From Micromonospora sp045209745 (GTDB lineage Bacteria; Actinomycetota; Actinomycetes; Mycobacteriales; Micromonosporaceae), in contig NZ_CP109273.1 in assembly GCF_045209745.1 (NCBI RefSeq), positions 6,696,001 through 6,760,000 on the forward strand: 64,000 bases of DNA, written 5' to 3'. The translations under genes and the position numbers were made by a program. Numbering within the stretch: the first letter of the stretch is position 1; each line of letters starts with the position of its first letter. Positions 1 to 7,792 of this stretch are shown piece by piece. A model generated the notes under the pieces. It made no database searches and was not told the origin of the DNA. It saw only the letters and a list, made by a program, of their open reading frames with translations.

Positions 1-2654
1 GAGGTGTCGGCGATGAACACACCTTCCGAGCTGAGCCCGTACCGCTTGTGGCTGGTGACCGAGTCCGGGCGGTCCAGCGTGTGGAAGCGCTGGTCGATCC
101 GGGCCAGGGTGGCGTGCTCGGCCGCGGTGACCCGGTACCCGGGATCGTCCGGGATGCGGTCGAACCGGCGGATCAGGTCGTAGAGGTACGGGCTCTGCTT
201 CCCGCCGGGCGCGACCAGGCCGAAGGACCCGTACGCGTCGAACGTGCCGATGCCGGTCCCGTCGTTCGGCACCGCCGACACGTTACCCGCCCTGGCCGCG
301 TCGCCCCAGGCGAAGGCGAAGTCGGTCCAACCGACGCCCCGCCGGGGCAGCTGAATGTAGGTCAGGCCGAGCGAGACGGCCTCGGTGGCGACCCCGTCCA
401 CGCTCGCCGTGAGCGGGCGGGCCTTGGTCAGGTCGAGTCGCAGCGACGTGTCGCCGGCGACCGCCAGGTCCGGGTCACCGGCCAGCGCCGCACGCTCGTC
501 CCCCGGCGACCAGGACATGAAGCTCGCCATGACGCTGTACCGACCGGCGGGTACCCGGAAGGTCAGCGTCTCACCGGTCTCACCACTGTCGGCCTGGGCG
601 TACCGGGCCTGGTCGTCGAGGTTGACCACCGTCACCGTGGCCCACGCCGACGCCTCGTCCGGAGCACCGGGAATCGCGGTCGTCTCGACGGTGAGGTCGT
701 GGCTCGGTGCCTCCACCTGGAACGTCACCGGCGTACGCGATGCCACCCGGCCGCCGACGCGGGCCGTGACCACGGCCGTGTAGCGGCCGGGACGGGTCGT
801 GAACGCGGCGCGGTCGACGCGCAGCGTGACGCCGCTGCTGGCCCCCGCGGCGAGGTGAACCCGAGGAGCGGAGAGGGTTGCTGCGCCGGCCGGTGCGGCG
901 ACCCCGTCGTGGTCGGTCACCGCAACGGCGATGTCGACCATGGCCGAGCCGGTCCCGGTGTTGACCCACGCCAGCTTCGCGTCGGTCGTGCCCGACTGCG
1001 GGTGGTCGAAGATGCCGAGGTTGACCACCGGCTCGGCGCTCACCACTCCGGACAGCGGCCGGGCCACATCGAGCCGCCCGCTACCACTGGTGTACGGGTC
1101 GCCGTCGGCGATCGGGTCGGTCGCGCCGGTCAGTGCGGCCTTGAGCCGCCCGCCGTTCCACCCGGGGTGGCGCTGGGCCAGAACGGCGGCCGCGCCGGCG
1201 GCGTGCGGGGCGGCCATCGACGTACCGGACAGGAACACGTACTGCGCGTCGAGCGGCCGGCCCAGGGTGGTCCCGGCGGCCCGGGCCGCGACGATGTCCA
1301 CGCCCGGCGCGACCAGTTCCGGCTTCGCGGCACGGGTGTTGACCAGCGGTCCTCGGCTGGAGAAGTCGGCGAGTACATCGTCGCCGTCCACCGCGCCCAC
1401 GGTGAGTGCGGTGGCGGCGGCGCCCGGCGCGGAGACTGTGCCGTAGAGCGGTCCGGAGTTGCCGGCCGCGACCACGAAGAGCGCCCCGGTCTGCGTGGAC
1501 AGTGTGTCGAGCGCGAGCGACATCGGGTCGGTGCCGTCGCTCGACTCCCCGCCGCCGAGGCTCATGTTCACCACGTCGGCCCGGCTCGCGGCCCACTCCA
1601 TACCGGCGATCACCTGTGAGTCGGTGCCATCGCCGTGGTCATCGAGGACCTTGCCGACGACGAGACGGGCGTCGGGCGCCACGCCCCGTCGGGCGCCGTT
1701 CGAGGCCGCACCGGTGCCCGCGATCGTGGCCGCCACGTGGGTGCCGTGACCGTGGTGATCACCGGCGTCGCCGTCGTCGGCCGTGAAGTCCTTCTTCTCC
1801 GCGACCTGTCCCGCGAGGTCCGGGTGGGTGGCGTCGATCCCGGTGTCCAGCACCGCGACGCGGGTGCCCTTGCCGGTGTAGCCGGCGTCCCACGCCTGCG
1901 GCGCGGCGACCTGCCGCAGGTTCCGGTCCCACCACCCGCCCCCGGTGCCGGTGCCGGTCGCGGTCGCGGGGGTCATCGCGGTCGCGGGGGCGTGGGTCGC
2001 CCGTACCCGCCGGTCCAGCCACACCTTCGGCGACGAGCCGGACGAGCGGAGCTTGGCCGGGCCGGTGGCGAGCGACCGGACGAACGCCGCGCTCGCCGCC
2101 TTCGAGCGCCGGCCCGCGACCGCACCGATGCTCGTCAGCTCGCGGAGATCGGTCAAACCGGTGACCAGGGGGTCGCTCTTCGCCTGGCGGGCCTGCCCGC
2201 CGGGCCGGATGATGAGCGGCAGTTCCTTGGTGCGGGCGTCGTCGTAGCCGTTGAGGATCAGCGTGGTCACGTCGAACAGCGCCGGGTCCAGCACCGTGTC
2301 GAGCAGCGGGGCGACCCGGGCCGGCACCACCCGCACGTGCCCGTCCGGGCCGCAGCTGCGGTTCATCACGCCGCTCGGCTCGGCCGGGCGCACGCTCACC
2401 GCGGGACAGCCCGACGACGTGCTCCGGACGGTCACCACATCCCCGGTCAACAGCGTCACCGTGTACGTCCGCCCGGCGGGAAGCAGTGCCGCCTGGGTGG
2501 CCACGGTCGACGTGCCCCGGGTACCGCCCTGTTCTCTGGCAGCGGTAGCGGGGACGGCCCACCCGAGCGCCACCAGGAGCACTCCCACGGTGGGTAGTCC
2601 GACCAGTGGGCGGCTGCGGCTGCGCAGCCAACCGCCATCCATCGAGAGATTCAT
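1..2654 (-). CDS. Secreted S8 (subtilisin-family) serine protease, C-terminus outside window
   Basis: The frame stays open from an ATG at 2654 down to the left edge, so about 884 residues are visible and the gene is partial. Residues 1-38 form a signal peptide with a hydrophobic core and an ATAA-type end. A long pro-region of about 200 residues follows. The S8 catalytic triad is complete: Asp270 in VLDTGID, His303 in HGHGTHVAA and Ser479 in SGTSMAAPH, with the oxyanion Asn in AAGNSGP. The downstream part looks like beta-rich Fn3-like accessory domains. An AAGGGG stretch is very close to the first ATG and about 13 nt from a second ATG at 2642, so either start is possible. The gene is divergent from the sigma factor at 2798. 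Probable role: extracellular protein degradation. Confidence 0.92.
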   Translation of the reverse strand, partial: MNLSMDGGWLRSRSRPLVGLPTVGVLLVALGWAVPATAAREQGGTRGTSTVATQAALLPAGRTYTVTLLTGDVVTVRSTSSGCPAVSVRPAEPSGVMNRSCGPDGHVRVVPARVAPLLDTVLDPALFDVTTLILNGYDDARTKELPLIIRPGGQARQAKSDPLVTGLTDLRELTSIGAVAGRRSKAASAAFVRSLATGPAKLRSSGSSPKVWLDRRVRATHAPATAMTPATATGTGTGGGWWDRNLRQVAAPQAWDAGYTGKGTRVAVLDTGIDATHPDLAGQVAEKKDFTADDGDAGDHHGHGTHVAATIAGTGAASNGARRGVAPDARLVVGKVLDDHGDGTDSQVIAGMEWAASRADVVNMSLGGGESSDGTDPMSLALDTLSTQTGALFVVAAGNSGPLYGTVSAPGAAATALTVGAVDGDDVLADFSSRGPLVNTRAAKPELVAPGVDIVAARAAGTTLGRPLDAQYVFLSGTSMAAPHAAGAAAVLAQRHPGWNGGRLKAALTGATDPIADGDPYTSGSGRLDVARPLSGVVSAEPVVNLGIFDHPQSGTTDAKLAWVNTGTGSAMVDIAVAVTDHDGVAAPAGAATLSAPRVHLAAGASSGVTLRVDRAAFTTRPGRYTAVVTARVGGRVASRTPVTFQVEAPSHDLTVETTAIPGAPDEASAWATVTVVNLDDQARYAQADSGETGETLTFRVPAGRYSVMASFMSWSPGDERAALAGDPDLAVAGDTSLRLDLTKARPLTASVDGVATEAVSLGLTYIQLPRRGVGWTDFAFAWGDAARAGNVSAVPNDGTGIGTFDAYGSFGLVAPGGKQSPYLYDLIRRFDRIPDDPGYRVTAAEHATLARIDQRFHTLDRPDSVTSHKRYGLSSEGVFIADT

Positions 2655-2797
2655 GCCCCTTAGAAGGGCTCGGACGACAGCGAGGTTGCCTGACCGGGTG
2701 GATGGAAAAAATCACGCACAGCAGATCCGTGGACCGGACAACCGCTTGGTCGCCCGCGCCCGTCTGAGGGGGGATGACCCAACGGAGGGAACCGACG

Positions 2798-3310
2798 ATG
2801 CGGGATGCCTCGGAGCGGGAGTACGTCGACTACGTCACGGGGCGCCTGCCCGCGCTGCGACGGCTGGCGTATCTCCTGGTTGGAGACGAGCACCGCGCTG
2901 ATGACCTGGTCCAGCAGACCATCACCACCCTGTACGTGAAGTGGAAGCGTGCGCAGGCGGCCGAGCATCTCGACGCGTACGTCCGGACCATGCTGGTGCG
3001 GACGCACCTGGACGAGCGGCGGCTGGCCTGGGCACGGGTCCGGCTGTTCCAGAAGGTGCCGGATCCGGATCCGGTCGAGGAACACGGCATCGAAGACCGC
3101 CAGATCATCCGGGCGGAGCTGGCCCGGGTGCCTCGCCGGCAGCGGGCCGTGCTGGTGCTGCGGTTCTGCTATGACCTGCCGGTCGACGAGGTGGCCACGA
3201 TTCTCGGCTGCTCGGCCGGCACGGTGAAAAGCCAGACCTCTCGTGGGTTGGCGACGCTGCGACGCCTGCTCAACGAGCGGGGTTTCACACGTCATCCCGC
3301 CTTGAATTGA
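2798..3310 (+). CDS. SigE-family ECF RNA polymerase sigma factor
   Basis: The product is about 170 residues with the two-domain ECF layout. The region 2 helices contain a typical DLVQQTITTLYVKW stretch. Region 4 contains PRRQRAVLVLRF followed by an HTH (DEVATILGCSAGTVKSQTSRG). The C-terminus matches the SigE-family group common in Streptomyces and Micromonospora. The ATG at 2798 is preferred over an upstream ATG at 2774 because GGAGGGA lies 7 nt before it. The next gene starts 9 nt after the stop and encodes a membrane-anchored protein, the usual place for a partner or anti-sigma protein. The protease gene is divergent and could be a target, which is inference. Confidence 0.9.
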   Translation: MRDASEREYVDYVTGRLPALRRLAYLLVGDEHRADDLVQQTITTLYVKWKRAQAAEHLDAYVRTMLVRTHLDERRLAWARVRLFQKVPDPDPVEEHGIEDRQIIRAELARVPRRQRAVLVLRFCYDLPVDEVATILGCSAGTVKSQTSRGLATLRRLLNERGFTRHPALN

Positions 3311-3319
3311 GGAGTAGAC

Positions 3320-4639
3320 ATGCCGAGCGAACGTGACCTACTGAACTCGCTCGACGAGGGGCCGCACAGCCCCTCCAGAGTGGACATCGAACGCGCGATC
3401 GCCGATGGTCGGCGTCGCCGCGCCCGCCGCGGCATCGCCTACACGGGCGCCGCGGCGGTGACCGCGCTCGCCGTCGCCGGCGCGTCGGTCGCGGCAGGGG
3501 CGCTCCGCCACTGGCCGACGCAGCCCGCGGCGACCGGTACCGCACCCACCGCCGTCGCCACCGTGACGCAGCCACCGTACGTCATTCCCGGCACCCCCGG
3601 CTGGCGCGTGCCGGCGGCGACCCCGCCCACCAGTTGCACGCTCGACCGGCTACCCGCGCCGGACAACGCCCCGGCTGCGGTGGTCTCCGGCGCCGAACCC
3701 ACCGGCCGGTACCTCGTCGGCCACTCGTACCCGAAAACCGGCGGCTACCAGGCGGTGATCTGGCACGACGGCAGGGCCGACAAGGTGATGCTCCCCGGCG
3801 ACCTGGAGGAGTCGCTGCAGGACGTCAACTCGGCGGGTACCGCGGTCGGCTGGAGCTTCACAGGTAGCGGCGAGGCGGACACCGGCCCGGTCCCGTACGT
3901 CTACCACGACGGCAAGGTGTCGAGGCTGCCCGGCGTACGGCGTGGATCGGCGTACGCGATCAACAACGCCGGGGCCATCGTGGGCGACGACTCCGGCGAC
4001 GCCGCGCTGGTCTGGCCGTCGGCGACCACGGAGCCGATCCGGCTGCCGCTGCCCGCCGGCGCGTCGAGAGCCACGGCCCGCGACATCGACGAGGACGGCA
4101 CGGTCGTGGGCACCATGACCGTGGGCGGGCGAAGCACACCGTCAGCGTCGGGCATCGCCCCGACCGTGCCGTACGTCTGGCTCCCCGACGGCACCCACCG
4201 CCAGCTGCCGATGCCGACCATCGACGGTGTCCAGGCCGCGACCGCGAGCGTCGCCAGTGTCCGCAACGGCTGGGCGATCGGCGTTGCCGGCCGCGACACG
4301 AAGACCTTGGGGTCGGGAAGCCCGGGCGACGCCGACCAGGCAGCCGCTACCCGGGCGGTCCGCTGGCACATCCAGACCGGCGAGGTGCGCGTCTTCGACG
4401 AGCTGCGCTTCGGCGCCGAGACGACGAACGCACACGGCTGGCAGGTCGGCATGGACCGGCAGGGGCGCGCGGTACTCCGCACCGACGCCGCCACCGTGGT
4501 CCTGCCGGACCTCGCCGACCCTCCGCCGGGCGGACTCTCCACCATCGCGACCACGTTGAGCGATGACGGGCGCACCATCGCCGGACAGTCCGACGATTCG
4601 ACGGGAAAGCTCCAGGCCATCGTGTGGCGCTGCCGGTGA
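3320..4639 (+). CDS. Membrane-anchored protein with HAF-like repeats, putative partner of the SigE-like sigma factor
   Basis: The product is 439 residues. A short cytoplasmic N-terminus with an Arg-rich patch (GRRRRARRG) is followed by one transmembrane segment near residues 40-60. The large outer domain has repeated units such as AINNAGAIVGDD and DIDEDGTVVGTM, which resemble HAF or beta-propeller repeats. It starts 9 nt after the sigma-factor gene, so the pair is probably one operon. In this gene pair the second protein often has an unannotated extracytoplasmic sensor domain. I see no zinc-binding anti-sigma motif, so a direct anti-sigma role is inferred only from position and topology. Confidence 0.75.
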   Translation: MPSERDLLNSLDEGPHSPSRVDIERAIADGRRRRARRGIAYTGAAAVTALAVAGASVAAGALRHWPTQPAATGTAPTAVATVTQPPYVIPGTPGWRVPAATPPTSCTLDRLPAPDNAPAAVVSGAEPTGRYLVGHSYPKTGGYQAVIWHDGRADKVMLPGDLEESLQDVNSAGTAVGWSFTGSGEADTGPVPYVYHDGKVSRLPGVRRGSAYAINNAGAIVGDDSGDAALVWPSATTEPIRLPLPAGASRATARDIDEDGTVVGTMTVGGRSTPSASGIAPTVPYVWLPDGTHRQLPMPTIDGVQAATASVASVRNGWAIGVAGRDTKTLGSGSPGDADQAAATRAVRWHIQTGEVRVFDELRFGAETTNAHGWQVGMDRQGRAVLRTDAATVVLPDLADPPPGGLSTIATTLSDDGRTIAGQSDDSTGKLQAIVWRCR

Positions 4640-4796
4640 CCGGACCGGCGATAGCACTTTCAAGGGAATTTCAATGCCCGATCAGCGGCGCACGTTACTT
4701 TCCCTCGGCCCATCCTGAGGGCAGCCCCCTGCGTAGACCGACGGCGCGTCGCGATCCCGGCGCGCACGTCTCGCCCACCCCAGAGCAAGGAGCAGC

Positions 4797-7730
4797 GTGA
4801 GAACCATCCTGGCAATGAGTACGGCGGCGATCACCCTGGCCGCCGCCGTACTGGTCGGCGGCCAAGCCCAGGCCGTGTCACCCGACGACACCACGCGTCG
4901 AGTCGGCGACCGGCCGGCACCGACCGCGCCCGCACCCGAGGACGACCGGTACGCGTCCCAGCAGCCGAAGCCGTACCAGCCCGTGACGCCGGACCGCAAG
5001 GCCAAGCCGCCGAAGGCGGAGCGGCCGGACTTCGGACCGCACGAGAAGATCGTCCGCGCGTACCACCGCGGCCAGTTGTCGCTCGACGACACCGTGCGGT
5101 ACGGCACCATGTCGGTCGACTCCCCGGCCTCGGTGCCCGCGCGCCTGCGCCCCACCGGCGCCATCGAGGACCCGGCGACGTACCTGACCTACCTGTCGAT
5201 GTTGTCGGCCAGCGCGGCGCCGGCCACCTCCCGCGCCCTCACTTCGACGGTCGCCGCACCGGCCGTCGCGGCGGCCGACGACTGCGCGGCCGACGACCTC
5301 CTGTACAACGGCGTCATCTACAAGTGCCGGGCCGGCTCCGACGAGTTCCTCATCCTGTACAACATCGCAGGTGGCGGACAGCCCGGCGTCCCGGCGGACT
5401 ACAACCCGAACGGACGGGCGAAGGCCGTTCAGTACATGCTGAATGCGTTGCTGATCGCGGCCAACGAGTACCGGGCCATGGGGTATCCCCTGCCCGTTCG
5501 CCCGGACAGGCCGTACGTGCTCGTGTACGGCGTGAACAGCATACTCGGGCAGCAGAACACGGCGCCCTTCGTGCTGCCGTTCGGGCTGAACCAGCAGCCG
5601 ACGATCCTGGTGCCGACCACCGAGACCAGGTGGGACTACATGCCGCGGCACGAGCTGTTCCACATCATGCAGTACCAGTACTGGGACAAGTCCAGCGTGG
5701 GCTTGGACGCCGTGTGGAGCTTGGTGGGCGGCAAAGAGTTCGGCTCGATGAACTGGTGGATGGAGAGCACCGCCGAGTGGGCGGCCCACCAGACCTACGT
5801 TCGGACCGGGCTCCATCCGATCGAGGACCCGAACGACAGGCAGCACGAGGACTACGCCCGCAACGTCTCCCAGGTGCTGCGCAAGCCCGGCCAGGCGCTG
5901 AACTCGTGGGGCGGGCTCGGTGGAGGCTCCCAGTACGGGGCGTTCCTGCTGCCCGCGTACCTGACCGAACGGACCGACGGCGCCTTCGTGCGCCGCACCT
6001 GGGAGAGCATCCGGAACCACGACCACCTGCCGATCGAGGCGATCCGCAACACTGTCGAGGGCTACAGCATGAACTTCAAGTACATGCTGCTGGACTACCA
6101 CATCGCCAACTACCGCCTGACGAAGGCGAACGCCGCCCCACCACCGGACGTCTGGGGCCGCTACGGCTACCAGGACACGGACGCCCACAACGTGTGGCGG
6201 AGCTTCCTGTACGGCTACAGCGAGACCGCCGACGACGGGCTGGGTGACGCCCGCCCGGCGCGCAAGAAGCACACCGTCCCGGCCGGTACGCACACCGAGT
6301 ACCACGACACCCTGCGCAAGGGCGGCGCGGTCTACCACGACTTCTGGGCCAAGGCGCAGTCCGGCGACCCGGACTGCGGCTACTGCTCGACGCTGATGGT
6401 GGACACCACCAAGGACCCGAACCGTAGCTCCGCGATCATCGTGTGGTCGCCCAAGGGCAGCCCCGGCACGCTCGCCGAGTACCCGACCATCGAGACCGTG
6501 AAGTACCCCGACGCCGGTGGGCTCATCACCGTGTCGAACTTCGCCTACCCGATGGTGGCCACGCTGGTGACCACCTGGACCGAGTTGGACATCCACTCGC
6601 AGGACGCGGACAACTCTCCCAGGACGTTCGACACCTACATGGAGACCACGCTGCCGCTGAAGGAGCGGAGCTGCGCGCTGCGCGCGCCCAACGTCACCAG
6701 CCTCACCACGCACGTCGCCCCCGAGTCGACCTTCAACTCGTACGCGGCCACCACCCCCGACGGCTGGACCGGCGGCGACTCGACCTACTCGGTGAAGCTG
6801 CCGGACGGCCGCATCATCTGGTTGTTCTCCGACACCTGGATCGGCCCGCTGAACTCCGACGGCACCCGACCGACAACGGCGCCACTGGTGAACAACACGT
6901 TCGTGGTGCAGAACGGCAGCAACCTCACCACGTACCACGGCGGAACGGCCGGGGCGCCCCGCCCCATCATGGGCCCGACGTCCACCACCACCTGGTACTG
7001 GGTCGGTGATGGGCACCTCTCCGGTAACGGGCTCCAGGTGGTGTACCAGGAGTACCTGAGGTTCGGTTCCGGGGGGTGGGACTTCCGGTTCAACCGCAAC
7101 GTCGTGGCGGACTTCGACCTGAACAACCTGCACGCCCCGGTCCAGGTCCGCAACCTGCCCTCGGCCAGCGGGGTGGCGTGGGGCTCGGCGCTGCTGCCGG
7201 CGAGCCGCAGCGGTGACGGCTACACCTACATCTACGGCGTCGACGACTCGCCGACGCACAAGCAGATGCGGATCGCCCGCGTCCAGGGCAGCGACCTCGC
7301 CACCGGTACCTGGCAGTACTACACGCCATGGGGCTGGACGTTCCGGGAGCAGAATGCGCGCAACATGCTCACCGGCATCGCGAACGAGTACAGCGTGACC
7401 CCGTGGAACGGCCAGTATCTGCTGCTCAGCCAGGACAGCACGGAGGCGTTCAGCGGCCGGATCATGGCCTACACGTCGTGCTCGCCGTTCGGGCCGTTCA
7501 ACCATCGCACCGAGGTCTACCGGATGCCCGAACCGGGCCCGTACGGCAGCTACTGGAACGGCAACGTCATCTCCTACAACGCGCACGTCCACGCGTCGCT
7601 GAGCTCGGGTAACACGTTCACCGCCTCGTACAACGTGAACAGTATGGACACGAGGGTGAGTTCAAAGGGGGACCACTACCGGGACCCGGGAATCTACCGG
7701 CCCCGATTCTTCCGGTTCACGCTCGGATGA
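4797..7730 (+). CDS. Large secreted protein with HExxH metallopeptidase-like module and C-terminal propeller-like (DUF4185/DUF5005-like) module
   Basis: The 977-residue product starts at GTG 4797, 4 nt after AAGGAG, with a signal peptide ending near QAQA. Residues 285-289 are HELFH, and a Glu occurs at 323 within WWMESTAEW. This spacing suits a gluzincin-type zinc site (two His plus a downstream Glu). The C-terminal third, from about residue 640, has repeated strands such as IIWLFSDTWIG, VVYQEYL and YLLLSQDSTEAFSG. These resemble the five-bladed propeller families annotated as DUF4185 or DUF5005. The combination suggests an extracellular peptidase with a carbohydrate-related domain. Substrate and activity are unknown. 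The gene ends in a convergent hairpin shared with the SARP gene. Confidence 0.7.
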   Translation: MRTILAMSTAAITLAAAVLVGGQAQAVSPDDTTRRVGDRPAPTAPAPEDDRYASQQPKPYQPVTPDRKAKPPKAERPDFGPHEKIVRAYHRGQLSLDDTVRYGTMSVDSPASVPARLRPTGAIEDPATYLTYLSMLSASAAPATSRALTSTVAAPAVAAADDCAADDLLYNGVIYKCRAGSDEFLILYNIAGGGQPGVPADYNPNGRAKAVQYMLNALLIAANEYRAMGYPLPVRPDRPYVLVYGVNSILGQQNTAPFVLPFGLNQQPTILVPTTETRWDYMPRHELFHIMQYQYWDKSSVGLDAVWSLVGGKEFGSMNWWMESTAEWAAHQTYVRTGLHPIEDPNDRQHEDYARNVSQVLRKPGQALNSWGGLGGGSQYGAFLLPAYLTERTDGAFVRRTWESIRNHDHLPIEAIRNTVEGYSMNFKYMLLDYHIANYRLTKANAAPPPDVWGRYGYQDTDAHNVWRSFLYGYSETADDGLGDARPARKKHTVPAGTHTEYHDTLRKGGAVYHDFWAKAQSGDPDCGYCSTLMVDTTKDPNRSSAIIVWSPKGSPGTLAEYPTIETVKYPDAGGLITVSNFAYPMVATLVTTWTELDIHSQDADNSPRTFDTYMETTLPLKERSCALRAPNVTSLTTHVAPESTFNSYAATTPDGWTGGDSTYSVKLPDGRIIWLFSDTWIGPLNSDGTRPTTAPLVNNTFVVQNGSNLTTYHGGTAGAPRPIMGPTSTTTWYWVGDGHLSGNGLQVVYQEYLRFGSGGWDFRFNRNVVADFDLNNLHAPVQVRNLPSASGVAWGSALLPASRSGDGYTYIYGVDDSPTHKQMRIARVQGSDLATGTWQYYTPWGWTFREQNARNMLTGIANEYSVTPWNGQYLLLSQDSTEAFSGRIMAYTSCSPFGPFNHRTEVYRMPEPGPYGSYWNGNVISYNAHVHASLSSGNTFTASYNVNSMDTRVSSKGDHYRDPGIYRPRFFRFTLG

Positions 7731-7736
7731 CGGACC

Positions 7737-7773
7737 GGTGTGGTGGCGCCGCGGCCGGCGGCGTCACCACACC
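7737..7773. terminator. Bidirectional hairpin terminator
   Basis: A near-perfect GC-rich inverted repeat (GGTGTGGTG against CACCACACC, extended by GCGCCGC/GGCGGCG with one mismatch) lies just past the stop of the secreted HExxH gene. It precedes the stop of the convergent SARP gene, so it probably serves both transcripts. Confidence 0.7.
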
Positions 7774-7792
7774 GGCGCATCCGACCCGTGGG

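Noticed and set aside
4878..7592. A 904-residue open frame on the minus strand opposite the secreted HExxH gene
   Set aside because: Antisense shadow of a GC-rich gene: low-complexity Val/Arg/Gly-rich text, no motifs, while the plus strand has a signal peptide and clear motifs.
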